Origin: Bacillota bacterium
GTDB lineage: Bacteria; Bacillota_I; Bacilli_A; RF39; UBA660
Direction: 5' to 3'
Length of the DNA: 34,099 nt
NCBI GenBank assembly: GCA_015059155.1
Contig: SVAX01000013.1
Location: forward strand, 1-34,099
Position 1 is the stretch's first letter. Every line of letters begins with the position of its first letter. Positions 19,376 to 29,857 of this stretch are shown piece after piece. The position numbers and the translations under genes are program-made. The notes beneath the pieces are model-generated. The model searched no databases, was not told the DNA's origin, and saw only the letters and a list, made by a program, of their open reading frames with translations.

Positions 19376-19831
19376 TTATCTCCTTCTATGCGAAATTTTT
19401 TCTTCTTCATATTTGTACTCGGCCATATTCATTAATTTAGAATTTAATTCATATTCAAGAAGTGCGATCTTCTTTAATAATATTTTTAAATATTTTTCAT
19501 CTAAATATTTTTTATATTTATATTGTATTATATTTTTATATCTAGTTAAGTCATTTAAAGCCTCTCTTAATGTATCTCCACTAGAACTATCATCGCTTTC
19601 AATAAACTTAATTATTAATTTTAAATATAAATCTAACTTTCTTTTTATTTTTCTTCTTAAAACTTTTTCTATCATAGAAGGTTTTATTATTACCATCTTA
19701 TTAACAACGATTCCATCGTATTTAACATTATTTTTAGGAGAAAAACCGAATCCTCTTAATTTATCATAATCTAAATAAATTATTTGTCTATCGTTCCCCT
19801 TTTTACAAACATAATAATGTTTTTCACTCAT
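19376..19831 (-). CDS. Hypothetical protein
   Basis: Intact 151-aa ORF downstream of trmD. Confidence 0.6.
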   Translation of the reverse strand: MSEKHYYVCKKGNDRQIIYLDYDKLRGFGFSPKNNVKYDGIVVNKMVIIKPSMIEKVLRRKIKRKLDLYLKLIIKFIESDDSSSGDTLREALNDLTRYKNIIQYKYKKYLDEKYLKILLKKIALLEYELNSKLMNMAEYKYEEEKISHRRR

Positions 19832-19835
19832 AAAA

Positions 19836-20504
19836 TCATCTCTTTTCTAATAAATCAGGTCTTCTTTCTTTAGTTCGCTTTAATTGTTGTTCTTCTCTCC
19901 ATTTATTTATATTAGCATGATGCCCTGAAAGCAATACTTCAGGAACTTTCATACCTCTAAAATCACTAGGATGAGTATATACTGGATAATCAAGTAAATT
20001 ATTATTAAATGAATCAAACATATGAGATTCTTCTTCAATAACACCTTCAAGCAATCTTATTATACTATCACTTATAGCCATAGCTGGAATCTCTCCTCCA
20101 GTTAAAACAAAATCCCCTATACTTATTTCTAAATCAACTATTTTTCTTATTCTCTCGTCAAAACCTTCATAATGTCCACATATAATTATTAAATGGTTTT
20201 CATGTGTTAATTTATAAGCTTCTTCTTGGTTATACTTTATACCTTGTGGCGTCATTAATATTACTTTTGTGTTTTCTTTTCTTAAACATTCAACCGCATC
20301 AAATATAGGTTGTGGCATTAAAACCATACCTTTTCCTCCACCAAATCCATAATCATCTACTTTTTTATGTGGATCAGTTGAATAATCTCTTATATTATGA
20401 ATATTTATTTCTACTAGTTTTTTTTCTATAGCTCTTTTAATTATAGATTCACTTATAAAGCCATCAAACATAGATGGAAATAAAGTTAAAATATCAATCT
20501 TCAT
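19836..20504 (-). CDS. trmD: tRNA (guanine37-N1)-methyltransferase
   Basis: [41 protein letters not shown]. Confidence 0.96.
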   Translation of the reverse strand: MKIDILTLFPSMFDGFISESIIKRAIEKKLVEINIHNIRDYSTDPHKKVDDYGFGGGKGMVLMPQPIFDAVECLRKENTKVILMTPQGIKYNQEEAYKLTHENHLIIICGHYEGFDERIRKIVDLEISIGDFVLTGGEIPAMAISDSIIRLLEGVIEEESHMFDSFNNNLLDYPVYTHPSDFRGMKVPEVLLSGHHANINKWREEQQLKRTKERRPDLLEKR

Positions 20505-20979
20505 TATCTAAACCTCTTATATATTCTATATAAATTTTTTTATTTTCTAAATCTACTTCTTTAACAAACTCAGGTATATTAGGTACCATATGTCTTTTTA
20601 TTCCGTCTATAACAATTAAATCATTTATTGATGTTTTTAATATATCAACTACTTTACCTTTATATATATCATTATCATAAACATTTAATCCTATTAAATC
20701 TTCATTTAAATATCCATCAAATTTATAATCTTCTCTATTTATATAAATACTTAATCCTTTTAAATTTTCTGCTTGTTCAATACTATTTATAGAATCTAAA
20801 GTAATCATATCATATATCTTATGATGCCTATATGATTTAATTATATATTTATTATTATTTATATAAACAATATTGTTAATTTTAAATACATCATCTTTAT
20901 ATTTAAAATCACTTATTATTCTTATCTCACCTTTAAGCCCATGAGTATTAACAATTTTACCAATGTATATTAAATCCAT
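20494..20979 (-). CDS. rimM: Ribosome maturation factor RimM
   Basis: [16 protein letters not shown], upstream of trmD. Confidence 0.93.
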   Translation of the reverse strand: MDLIYIGKIVNTHGLKGEIRIISDFKYKDDVFKINNIVYINNNKYIIKSYRHHKIYDMITLDSINSIEQAENLKGLSIYINREDYKFDGYLNEDLIGLNVYDNDIYKGKVVDILKTSINDLIVIDGIKRHMVPNIPEFVKEVDLENKKIYIEYIRGLDNED

Positions 20980-20986
20980 AATACAC

Positions 20987-21712
20987 CTACTTATCTAATT
21001 CATATAAAATAATACTTGTAGCAACCCCTACATTTAAACTTTCACAAGTCTTATTCATATCTATATAAATATAGTCACTACACATATCAAGAATTTCAGT
21101 TTTTACACCGCTTCCTTCATTCCCCATTATTATAACAAACTTTTCACTTTTTTCAACACTTTTTAAACTTTTTCCACCATTTACCTTAGTACCATATATT
21201 TTATAATTATTCCCTTTTAAAGTTGGTATAAAATCTATTAAATCCCTTTCAATTATATTAATATTAAAAATCATACCTTGAGTAGCTCTAAGTACCTTAG
21301 AATTATATAAATCAACACAATCATGACTTAGTACAATTGTATCTATATTAAAAGCAACACAACTTCTAATAATAGTACCTAGATTACCAGGATCCTGAAC
21401 TCCATCAAGTATAACAATCTTGTTACCTATTTCTTGTTCTTCTAGTTTCTTACAAATACCCATTATCTTACAAGGATTAGATAATTCACTTATATACTTT
21501 AATACATTACTTGTTACATAACTAGTTTCTACATCTAACTTAAAATCAGTTCCTTCTTCAAGAATTAATTCCTTTAAAATACCCTTTTCATAAGCTTCTT
21601 TAACTAAGTGCTCCCCCTCTATTAAAAATTCATTAAATTCATCTCTATATTTCTTATTATATAATTTCTTTATATTCTTTATTTTTTTATTCTCTATAGA
21701 AGTATATAACAT
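20987..21712 (-). CDS. TrmH/SpoU family RNA methyltransferase
   Basis: LDGVQDPGNLGTIIRS, IMGNEGSGV, LNVGVATSIILYEL. Confidence 0.92.
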   Translation of the reverse strand: MLYTSIENKKIKNIKKLYNKKYRDEFNEFLIEGEHLVKEAYEKGILKELILEEGTDFKLDVETSYVTSNVLKYISELSNPCKIMGICKKLEEQEIGNKIVILDGVQDPGNLGTIIRSCVAFNIDTIVLSHDCVDLYNSKVLRATQGMIFNINIIERDLIDFIPTLKGNNYKIYGTKVNGGKSLKSVEKSEKFVIIMGNEGSGVKTEILDMCSDYIYIDMNKTCESLNVGVATSIILYELDK

Positions 21713-21760
21713 AATAATCACCACAATATAATTATACTATATTTTTAAAAATAATAAAAT

Positions 21761-21790
21761 AAAAACTGATAAATAAATCTATCAGTTTTA
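21761..21790. terminator. Terminator hairpin
   Basis: AAAACTGATA-aataaatc-TATCAGTTTT downstream of pilin gene. Confidence 0.75.
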
Positions 21791-21796
21791 TTGAAT

Positions 21797-23041
21797 TTAT
21801 TGTGTTTTTAAACCTAAATCAGTTGATAAAACAGTTATAACTGGACGTACACCATATGATGAAGCATTATCATATTTTTTTATAGTTAAGCCACTAGAAG
21901 AATCTAAAACTCTAACATAATCTGCATATGTTGTATTTGTTTTTTCACAAGAAGAAAGGAGCCAATAATTACCCTTTAAATAGGCTTTTGAGTCACTATA
22001 ATCCGATACTTCTGATAATTTTGGTAATCTTGCTTTTAAATTCTCGAAAGTTGCAGTTTCTTCTCCATCAGGGTTCGTTATCTTTGTTATATCTTTATTA
22101 GTTGTTATATCTTTATTAGTTGTTATTCCTCCATAATATTTTGATTTTCCTTCAACATTTCCTTCGTCAACATAATTTATTTTTAAATTCGTAACTTTTT
22201 CCCAATCTTTTGTTGCTTTATATAAATCTGTCATTGCTTTTACCGGTCCAGCATCAACAGAAGTTCCCCAGTTTGTTACTCCTGTATTCGTTGAATCCAC
22301 CAAACCTGTATCAGAATCAGAATTATAATACACATTACTATTCATTATTAAATTATACGATTCTGGAACTCCATTTTCATCAGTGTTTACTGATAATATA
22401 TAGAAAGTATATTCTGTGTTATCTTTTACTGTACAAGTATATTGAGTTCCTATTGCTTTAGAAGGTTGGTCACTATTAGTCGAATCTGATGTAGAAGTCG
22501 TACATACATGTGTGTCACCGTCTCCTCCAGTACCTCCATTTCCTCCAGTACCAGGTTCAGTACTATCATCATCTTCATTATCACCAGTATTTGAATCTGT
22601 TGTTACTTTTCCATCATTCTCTATATTATAACTATATGTATCAGAACTATCATTTACTTTACATGATCTTAATGTAATTTTACCATTATCTTCTATTTTT
22701 ATTTCGTCACATTCAACAGTTCCGTCAAATTCTAATGTTAACACATCTCCTGATTCTTCATTTTCTAATTTTTTAAGATTTTTTTCTTTTGTGCCATCGT
22801 TATCTAAATCTTCTAAATAATAACTAAAATCTCCATATGTTATACTAGTTTGATTATCTAGATAATAGCTACCTATTGCATTTTGTATTGCATTTACATA
22901 CAACTCAATACTTCTATGATTAGCTTGTTCTCTAGAGTGACTAATAATATTTAATACTATTGGTGTTGCTATTAAAGCTATAATTGCTAGTATTACTATT
23001 ACTGCTAATAATTCTATTAATGTAAATCCTTTTCTTTTCAT
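21797..23041 (-). CDS. Large type IV pilin-like protein with Gly/Thr linker and C-terminal DUF6273/SUMF-like domain
   Basis: MKRKGFTLIELLAVIVILAIIALIATPIVLNII prepilin signal; C-term LPKLSEVSDY...NYWLLSS...YGVRPVITV. Confidence 0.85.
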   Translation of the reverse strand: MKRKGFTLIELLAVIVILAIIALIATPIVLNIISHSREQANHRSIELYVNAIQNAIGSYYLDNQTSITYGDFSYYLEDLDNDGTKEKNLKKLENEESGDVLTLEFDGTVECDEIKIEDNGKITLRSCKVNDSSDTYSYNIENDGKVTTDSNTGDNEDDDSTEPGTGGNGGTGGDGDTHVCTTSTSDSTNSDQPSKAIGTQYTCTVKDNTEYTFYILSVNTDENGVPESYNLIMNSNVYYNSDSDTGLVDSTNTGVTNWGTSVDAGPVKAMTDLYKATKDWEKVTNLKINYVDEGNVEGKSKYYGGITTNKDITTNKDITKITNPDGEETATFENLKARLPKLSEVSDYSDSKAYLKGNYWLLSSCEKTNTTYADYVRVLDSSSGLTIKKYDNASSYGVRPVITVLSTDLGLKTQ

Positions 23042-23156
23042 TCTTTACTCCTCCTTATTTTACATTATTATTCTTAATAGATATACTCTATCTACTATTT
23101 AATAGTATCATAATATAATTAATTTTGCAATATATTATAAAAATGTTTTTAAGTAA

Positions 23157-23194
23157 ATAAAAAAGATTGACATTATTTTAAATTAATGTCAATC
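23157..23194 (-). terminator. Terminator overlapping trmK 3' end
   Basis: GATTGACATTA...TAATGTCAATC then T-run on minus strand. Confidence 0.75.
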
Positions 23195-23810
23195 CTAAAA
23201 TTATTATTCTATATTTTAATCTTAGTAATATTTTTTTCTTTGATATATTATTTAATATGTTTTTATACTTAAAAATCATATATTTTTTATATTGTATATT
23301 ATTTTTAAGTATTGGTCCAAGTAATATATCTATTTTATTATATTTTTTTATTCCTTTTATAAATTTAATTATTATATACGGTTTATTTTTATCTATAATA
23401 AATATTTCACTATCTATATAATATCCTAAATTTATTACTTCTCTTCTTAATATATCTATATTATTGTTAGATGAAATAATTAATGTATTACTTAACTTAT
23501 TAGTTTTTAATATTTCTAATATCGTAAATGTACCCATACCACTTATTACTATATTATCTTTTTTATTAACTTTTATATCAGTAAGTCCATTAGTTAGTTT
23601 TGTTTCTATTTTATCTTCTAAATTATATTTTTTTATATTTTTTTTAGCTATTTCTAATGCATTTTTATTTATATCAGTAGCTATACATTTATTACTATTA
23701 TTAAGTGTTAAATATATATCAAGATATGCATGATCACATCCTACATCTATTACTCTAGAATTAATATCTACTAAAGTAGCTACTGCTTCAAGTCTTTTTG
23801 ATAGATTCAT
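23178..23810 (-). CDS. trmK: tRNA (adenine22-N1)-methyltransferase
   Basis: LEAVATLVDINSRVIDVGCDHAYLDIYL, adjacent to rpoD. Confidence 0.9.
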   Translation of the reverse strand: MNLSKRLEAVATLVDINSRVIDVGCDHAYLDIYLTLNNSNKCIATDINKNALEIAKKNIKKYNLEDKIETKLTNGLTDIKVNKKDNIVISGMGTFTILEILKTNKLSNTLIISSNNNIDILRREVINLGYYIDSEIFIIDKNKPYIIIKFIKGIKKYNKIDILLGPILKNNIQYKKYMIFKYKNILNNISKKKILLRLKYRIIILGLTLI

Positions 23811-24889
23811 TAGTCACCCATATAATCTCTTAATTTTCTAGAACGAGAAGGATGTCTTAATTTTCTTAAAGCTTTTGCTTCTATTTGTCTAATTCTTTCT
23901 CTTGTAACGCCAAACATTTGCCCTACTTCTTCTAGTGTTCTTGGTTTACCATCTTCAAGTCCAAATCTAAGTCTTATAACTTTTTCTTCTCTTTCAGTTA
24001 ATGTTTCAAGTACTTGAGAAATTTCTTCTTTTAACATTTCATTAGTAGCAAACTCTTCAGGACTTAAGTTTCTTTCATCTTTAATGAAATCACCTAAATG
24101 AGAATCATCTTCTTCTCCTATTGGAGTTTCTAAACTTACTGGATCTTGACTAATTTTATAAATTTCTCTAACTTTTTCTACAGTAGTATTCATTTTTTTA
24201 GCAAGTTCATCTTCACTAGGTTCTCTATTAAGTTCTAGAGTTAATTGTCTTTGTACTCTAGCTAATTTATTTATAGTTTCAACCATATGAACAGGTACAC
24301 GAATAGTTCTTGCTTGATCAGCTATTGCACGTGTTATTGCTTGTCTAATCCACCAAGTAGCATATGTAGAAAATTTATATCCTTTAGTAACATCAAATTT
24401 ATCTACTGCTTTCATAAGCCCTATATTACCTTCTTGAATTAAATCTAAGAATAACATACCACGTCCTACATATCTTTTAGCTATACTAACTACTAAACGA
24501 AGGTTAGCCTCAGCAAGTATATTTTTAGCTTCTTCATCACCAGCAACTATTCTATCTGCAAGTTCACTTTCTTCAGCTAAAGTTAAAAGCTTTATTTGTC
24601 CTATTTCTTTTAAATACATTCTAACTGGATCATTTATTGTTAAATCCTTAGTTAAAGCATTATCATCAAGTAATAACTTATCCCCATTATCATCACCTTG
24701 ATCTGATTCAGATACTACTGCAATATTATTTTCATTAAATGCATTATATAAATCATCTAAACTATCTGCATCTAAATCAAGTCCCTTTAATGAAGCTGCT
24801 AATTCTTCGTAAGTAATATATCCTTTTTCTTTTCCCTTTTTAACTAACTCATTTTTTCTTTGTTCAAATGTTTTTATTTCATCTATCAT
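23810..24889 (-). CDS. rpoD: RNA polymerase sigma factor RpoD/SigA
   Basis: [79 protein letters not shown]. Confidence 0.97.
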   Translation of the reverse strand: MIDEIKTFEQRKNELVKKGKEKGYITYEELAASLKGLDLDADSLDDLYNAFNENNIAVVSESDQGDDNGDKLLLDDNALTKDLTINDPVRMYLKEIGQIKLLTLAEESELADRIVAGDEEAKNILAEANLRLVVSIAKRYVGRGMLFLDLIQEGNIGLMKAVDKFDVTKGYKFSTYATWWIRQAITRAIADQARTIRVPVHMVETINKLARVQRQLTLELNREPSEDELAKKMNTTVEKVREIYKISQDPVSLETPIGEEDDSHLGDFIKDERNLSPEEFATNEMLKEEISQVLETLTEREEKVIRLRFGLEDGKPRTLEEVGQMFGVTRERIRQIEAKALRKLRHPSRSRKLRDYMGD

Positions 24890-26618
24890 TTTCTTCTCTC
24901 CTTTTTTTGATTTCAAGCGCTTTATTAGCTAATTCTAATTTCTTCTTGTAATCTACTTCACTTCTTAATTTATCTTTATATATATTAGCTTGACTCTTTT
25001 CATTATACTCTTTTATATTATTTAAATAATCATCTATTTCATCATAATTTACTTCATTAGGAAGATTAAGACTTGTTATTTCTCCTAAAGCTTTAATAGA
25101 ATCTATATCATCATTTAAATACGTAATTAAGTCTGCTGTATTTATAAATCCGTGTTCTTTATAAAACAAATCTATTTGAAAAGCTAAATGTCTATAAGCT
25201 TCAGTTGGCATATGAGTAATTTTTTTCTGATACATTTTTATTACATCAACACTTTGTAACATGTAATAAATTAAATATTGTTCAGACTTAATATATTTAT
25301 TTAATTTTTTTATTTCTTTTTTAGGCTTAACTTGTATATTAACCGTTTCTTTTTTAGTTAATTTGCTTTTAATTAATTCTATATCTACACCAGTTTCTTT
25401 ACTAAGTTTATTAATACTAACGCTCTTTAATATATCATCATCTATATTATCTATTTCTTTAATCATGGTATTAATGTAATTAGCAAGTTCTTCTGTATTA
25501 TTTAAATTATATTCACTCTTTAATAATGACTCTTTAAATTCCATTATATTCATAGGATTATTTATTTTATTTAAAAATGCATCTTTACCATTTTTAATAA
25601 TATAATCATCTGGATCACTATTATTTTCTAATCTCACTATTTTAGGAGTAATTCCTAATTTTTGTAGCTCCACTATAGCTCCTTTAGTAGCTTTTAATCC
25701 TGCATCATCCCCATCAAAACAAAGTATTACATTGCTAGATAATTTTCTAACTAACATAGCTTGTTCTTTACCAAATGCAGTACCAAGTGCGGCTACACAA
25801 TTCTTTATTCCTATTGTATGAGCTCTAATAATATCCATAGGGCCTTCCATTATAATTATCTGATGTTTTTTTCTTGCTTCCTCTTTAGCTCTGTGATAAT
25901 TATATAAAAGTTCTCTTTTTTTAAATATATCTGTTTCCTTAGAATTTACATATTTATTTTCAGTTTCACCATTATAAACTCTTCCATTATATCCTATTAC
26001 TTTACCATTTAAATCATATAAGGGAAACATTATTCTATTTCTATATACATCATTTAATGTATAATTATTTTCATTAACTAATCCACTTCTTATTAATATT
26101 TTATCATCATATTTTTTAGACTTTAACAATTTTGTTAGTGAATCCATTTCATTCAAAGACAAACCTATACCAAATTCTTTTATAATAGTTTCATCTAGTT
26201 TTCTATTTTTTAAATATTCTTTAGCTTTTTTACCTAACTGTGTATTAATATTATTTTGATAAAACTTTTGACTTAATTCATATATATCATATAATTCTTG
26301 ATGTTTATTTTTTTCTTTAGCTTGTTCTATATCAATATATACATGTGCGATATCCGCACATTTTTTAACTGCTTCAAGAAAACTAATATTTTCATAATCT
26401 TGTATAAATTTAAATACATTTCCAGTAGCGCCACAACTAAAACAAGTATATATTTGTTTTTCTTTTGATACGCTCATACTTGGAGAGTGATCATCATGGA
26501 ACGGACAAACTCCAAAATAGTTTTTACCTTTAGAAGTAAGTGGTAAATAGCTAGATACAATATCTACTATATCTAAGTTATTTCTTATTTCATTTAAAGT
26601 ATTATTATCTATTTTCAT
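24879..26618 (-). CDS. dnaG: DNA primase
   Basis: [30 protein letters not shown] zinc motif, [13 protein letters not shown] Toprim; start at MKIDNN. Confidence 0.96.
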   Translation of the reverse strand: MKIDNNTLNEIRNNLDIVDIVSSYLPLTSKGKNYFGVCPFHDDHSPSMSVSKEKQIYTCFSCGATGNVFKFIQDYENISFLEAVKKCADIAHVYIDIEQAKEKNKHQELYDIYELSQKFYQNNINTQLGKKAKEYLKNRKLDETIIKEFGIGLSLNEMDSLTKLLKSKKYDDKILIRSGLVNENNYTLNDVYRNRIMFPLYDLNGKVIGYNGRVYNGETENKYVNSKETDIFKKRELLYNYHRAKEEARKKHQIIIMEGPMDIIRAHTIGIKNCVAALGTAFGKEQAMLVRKLSSNVILCFDGDDAGLKATKGAIVELQKLGITPKIVRLENNSDPDDYIIKNGKDAFLNKINNPMNIMEFKESLLKSEYNLNNTEELANYINTMIKEIDNIDDDILKSVSINKLSKETGVDIELIKSKLTKKETVNIQVKPKKEIKKLNKYIKSEQYLIYYMLQSVDVIKMYQKKITHMPTEAYRHLAFQIDLFYKEHGFINTADLITYLNDDIDSIKALGEITSLNLPNEVNYDEIDDYLNNIKEYNEKSQANIYKDKLRSEVDYKKKLELANKALEIKKRREENDR

Positions 26619-26690
26619 ATTATCACTTCCAAGGTTCCTACAATTAATAAACGACAAAAAAATCAAATTTCCTTTTTTTTAATGCAATTT

Positions 26691-27623
26691 TTATAAAAAA
26701 ATTGTATTTTTGTCAATTTTATAGTCAGTTTTATATTTTAATTCACGTATTAATCTAAATAAAGCGTCGTCTTTTTTCTTGGCCTCTATCATAACATCAA
26801 AATCTTTTTTTGTAAACTTTATTTTCTCTAAAAACTCTATAAAATCATCTACATTTATATAATCATTATGACTTCTTTTATTCTTTTTATCTTTAGGAGA
26901 AGAAAAATGTATTTTAGGTATTTCATTTTTCCAAGTATTAAATATTCTTTCTATATAATCTTCTATCTTTTCATTATTTTTATTAAGTTTATAGTGGTGG
27001 TAATCTAGTACCATGGGTATATTTATTTTTTCACATAAACTTAATACATTCCTAATATTATAACTTTTATCATCATTTTCAACTACTATTAATTCTTGAA
27101 CTTCTTTACTAAGTTTATTAAAATTATCTATAAATCTTTTTATACCTAATCTTTTTCCTCCAACTTTACTTCCTACATGTAAGACTATTTTAGATTTAAT
27201 ATCCATACTTTTATACATTTTTTGATAAAATTCGAGTATATTAATTGTAGAAGTAACAACACTATCATTCACACTATTTAAAACTGTATAAGCTGATGGG
27301 TGTAGATCTACTCTTAAATTATTTTCATTTATTATATCCCCTATTTTTTTGTAATATATTTTATATTGATCTATAAAATCATAATCTACATCAGGATGAT
27401 TAGCTAAAGGTATAAGTTCTGAAGTCATTCTAAAAAAAGTAATATCATTTCTAATATTATATTTTAATATTTTTTCTAAAGATTCAAAATTACTTTTAAT
27501 AACACTATCTAACTTAATATTACCTTTATCACCTAATTTTTTATAATTAGTATAAGTTAAACTATGTGAAGAAGTTTCATCAATAGTAACAGGAACACAT
27601 GCATATCCTAATCTAATTTTCAT
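26691..27623 (-). CDS. uvsE: UV damage endonuclease UvdE/UvsE
   Basis: RLGYACVP, FFRMTSELIPLANHP, RVDLHPSAYTVLNS, VLHVGSKVGGK, MVLDYHHYKLN, MIEAKKKDDAL. Confidence 0.92.
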   Translation of the reverse strand: MKIRLGYACVPVTIDETSSHSLTYTNYKKLGDKGNIKLDSVIKSNFESLEKILKYNIRNDITFFRMTSELIPLANHPDVDYDFIDQYKIYYKKIGDIINENNLRVDLHPSAYTVLNSVNDSVVTSTINILEFYQKMYKSMDIKSKIVLHVGSKVGGKRLGIKRFIDNFNKLSKEVQELIVVENDDKSYNIRNVLSLCEKINIPMVLDYHHYKLNKNNEKIEDYIERIFNTWKNEIPKIHFSSPKDKKNKRSHNDYINVDDFIEFLEKIKFTKKDFDVMIEAKKKDDALFRLIRELKYKTDYKIDKNTIFL

Positions 27624-27663
27624 TTTATCACCATTTATTATTATAAATAGAAAGGAGTTTTTT

Positions 27664-28200
27664 ATGTCATTAAAAAAATCAAGAATTATAAGTACTATAG
27701 GTATATTTTTACTCTGTTTTTTATTTCATTTTATATATGAGTGGTTACCAAGTAGTATAACTGCAATATTCTTTCCTGTAAACGAATCTATTTGGGAACA
27801 TATGAAACTTTTATTTAGTGCGGTTATATTCTATGGAATTATTGACTATATAATACTACAAAAATTTAAAATAAAATATAATAATTTCTTTACTTCTTTA
27901 TTTGTATCCGCACTTACTATTATTCCTATATATTTAAGTTTATTTTTACCTATTTATTATAAAATAGGAGAAAATATGGTTATCACTATTGGAATTATGT
28001 TAATAGCTATAATTATATCTCAAGGAATAAGTTATAAAATATTAAAAGCAAAAGATTTTGATAAACTTAATATTGTATCTTTAATACTCATTATAGTATC
28101 TTACATTATATTTGCTTATCTTACTTATAATCCATTAAAAAATGAATTATTCTTTGATACTAAGGAAGAAAAATACGGATTAAATAATTATAATGTTTAA
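27664..28200 (+). CDS. DUF6512-like multi-TM membrane protein
   Basis: FLFHFIYEWLPSSITAIFFPVNESIWEHMKLLF motif and several TM helices. Confidence 0.7.
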   Translation: MSLKKSRIISTIGIFLLCFLFHFIYEWLPSSITAIFFPVNESIWEHMKLLFSAVIFYGIIDYIILQKFKIKYNNFFTSLFVSALTIIPIYLSLFLPIYYKIGENMVITIGIMLIAIIISQGISYKILKAKDFDKLNIVSLILIIVSYIIFAYLTYNPLKNELFFDTKEEKYGLNNYNV

Positions 28201-28214
28201 TCCTTTTTTATATA

Positions 28215-28245
28215 ATAAAAAAAAGAGAGTCAAAATTAGACTCTC
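28215..28245 (-). terminator. Strong terminator at left end of accessory array
   Basis: GAGAGTC-aaaatta-GACTCTC with T-run on minus strand. Confidence 0.8.
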
Positions 28246-28312
28246 AAATCTATATATAAACACCTTATCTTAAGATAAGATGAGGTGTGGCGAAGTAACA
28301 CACAACCTAATA

Positions 28313-28520
28313 CCCTACTTTTAGTATATCTAAAGAAATTAATTTTATTCCCATAAATAATATATTCTTAATATTTATTTTTGTGAATAAATATTAAACT
28401 AAATCATTAAATTTTCTACAATTAAAGAATACTTTATATATTTTAAAAACATTTAATAAATTAATTGCTTCTCCCATGTGGTCGTAACCTCCATGTGCTG
28501 ATTGTCATTTAGTAAGTCGA
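28313..28520 (-). pseudogene. Copy A of truncated ComEC-type MBL gene (most decayed)
   Basis: Minus strand reads HGGYDHMGEAINLLNVFKIYKVFFNC then LFMG...DILKVG fragments, matching the better preserved copy at 29214-29800. Confidence 0.85.
28491..28520. repeat. Unit boundary repeat A
   Basis: ccatgtgctgattgtcatttagtaagtcga. Confidence 0.85.
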
Positions 28521-28540
28521 AATAAAGCCTTTGTTTTCAG

Positions 28541-28568
28541 CAAAAAAAACTATCAAATTGATAATTCT
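28541..28568 (-). terminator. Terminator of ART-like gene
   Basis: TATCAA-a-TTGATA with T-run on minus strand. Confidence 0.55.
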
Positions 28569-28575
28569 TTAATAA

Positions 28576-29034
28576 TCATCTTTTTTTAGTTTCAGCATTG
28601 ATCGTATAATATTCTTTAAAATCAGCAAATCTAATTTTAACTACATCTATTGGTTTTATATTTTCATAACATTTGTATTGTATTGATCTATCATGATGTT
28701 CATAGTTTTCGTCAAATGGAAAAACATAAATATATCCTTCTATATTATCTGAAATATTAACGTTATCCATTATTATATTTATTTTATCTGCATCTGAATT
28801 ATATCCAATATCAAAATTCCATTTAAGACCATCACTTAATTCTTTTATTGTATCTTTAAATGCATATGCTGATGCTATTATAAATGAAGATGTTAAAAAC
28901 ACTGCATAATCTTCATTTTCAACATTATGATTTGAATCTTGTGCTTGCCTTTGTTCAACAACTTCTAACTTTTTGGGGCTTCCATGAAATAAGTATTTTG
29001 GATTTTCTAAACTATTATTTATATACTCTATCAT
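28576..29034 (-). CDS. Putative ADP-ribosyltransferase-like (ART fold) protein
   Basis: YLFHGSPKKLEVVEQRQAQDSNHNVENEDYAVFLTSSFIIASAYAF: HGSP followed by VFLTSS and A-rich helix; fold assignment tentative. Confidence 0.45.
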   Translation of the reverse strand: MIEYINNSLENPKYLFHGSPKKLEVVEQRQAQDSNHNVENEDYAVFLTSSFIIASAYAFKDTIKELSDGLKWNFDIGYNSDADKINIIMDNVNISDNIEGYIYVFPFDENYEHHDRSIQYKCYENIKPIDVVKIRFADFKEYYTINAETKKR

Positions 29035-29055
29035 AAGTTTTCATCTCCTGTAATC

Positions 29056-29064
29056 ATTATATCA
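29056..29064 (-). promoter_or_regulatory. Extended -10 promoter element in front of ART-like gene
   Basis: TGTGATATAAT (TGnTATAAT), shared with 30954 and 33378 sites. Confidence 0.55.
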
Positions 29065-29202
29065 CACTAATTCATAATCTCTAGCAATAATCCTATCATC
29101 TGAACAAAATTCTATTACATATTTATTTTCTCGTTTACAAATGATAATTCCTACCGTTTTATTTTCTATTTGGTCATATGTTTTATCTATTTCTTCTATC
29201 AT
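29062..29202 (-). pseudogene. 46-codon in-frame remnant of a YhcG/DUF1016 nuclease gene
   Basis: MIEEIDKTYDQIENKTVGIIICKRENKYVIEFCSDDRIIARDYELV*, matches the C-terminus of the full gene at 31635-32516. Confidence 0.85.
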
Positions 29203-29213
29203 ATTACTCCTTT

Positions 29214-29800
29214 CTATGGACTGCAAGTTTCAATTTTAAATTTATTATTTTTTATTTCAAACATAATGCTACCATCTTGATCTGTTCTATATATTTTAAA
29301 TGCTTCTAAGTTGTTTAACACTTCTTTATTCGGATGGCCATAACGATTATTCTTTCCAACACTAATTACTGAATATTTAGGATTAATCTCATTTATAAAT
29401 TCTTTACTTGTACTTGTCTTAGATCCGTGATGTCCAACTTTTAACACGTCAATATTTTGTAAGTTAAATTTTTCTATTAATTCTTCTTCTACTTCTACTA
29501 CTGCATCTCCCATAAATAGAAATTTATGATTATTTAGTTCTGTATAAATAACTGATGAATTATCATTTTCATTACCATAATCATTATTCTTCAAAAAATA
29601 TAATTTATTATCATCTATATTTAGTTCTTTAATACAACTGTAATATGGTATTTTCTTTTTATCTAAAACTTCAATTAATTCTTGTTCCAATTCATTAAAC
29701 TCTCCACAATTAAATATTGCTTTCTCTATTTTAAAGTTTTCTACTAAATTAATTGCTTCACCCATATGATCGTAATCTCCATGTGGTGATTGTCAAAAAG
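29214..29800 (-). pseudogene. Copy B of 5'-truncated ComEC-type MBL gene (longest intact reading frame, 183 codons from ATG at 29765)
   Basis: HGDYDHMGEAINLVENF...FLFMGDAVVEVEE...VLKVGHHGSKTS...ISVGKNNRYGHPN; no N-terminal part, TGA four codons before HGD. Confidence 0.85.
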
Positions 29801-29808
29801 TAAGTCTA
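29779..29808. repeat. Unit boundary repeat B
   Basis: ccatgtggtgattgtcaaaaagtaagtcta. Confidence 0.85.
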
Positions 29809-29816
29809 ATTAATTA

Positions 29817-29836
29817 CTTTTTTCCAAAGAAAAAAG
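29817..29836 (-). terminator. Possible terminator of kinase-like gene
   Basis: CTTTTTT-ctttgg-AAAAAAG on minus strand; weak A/T stem. Confidence 0.35.
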
Positions 29837-29857
29837 AAATATCTTTTTGATAATTCT

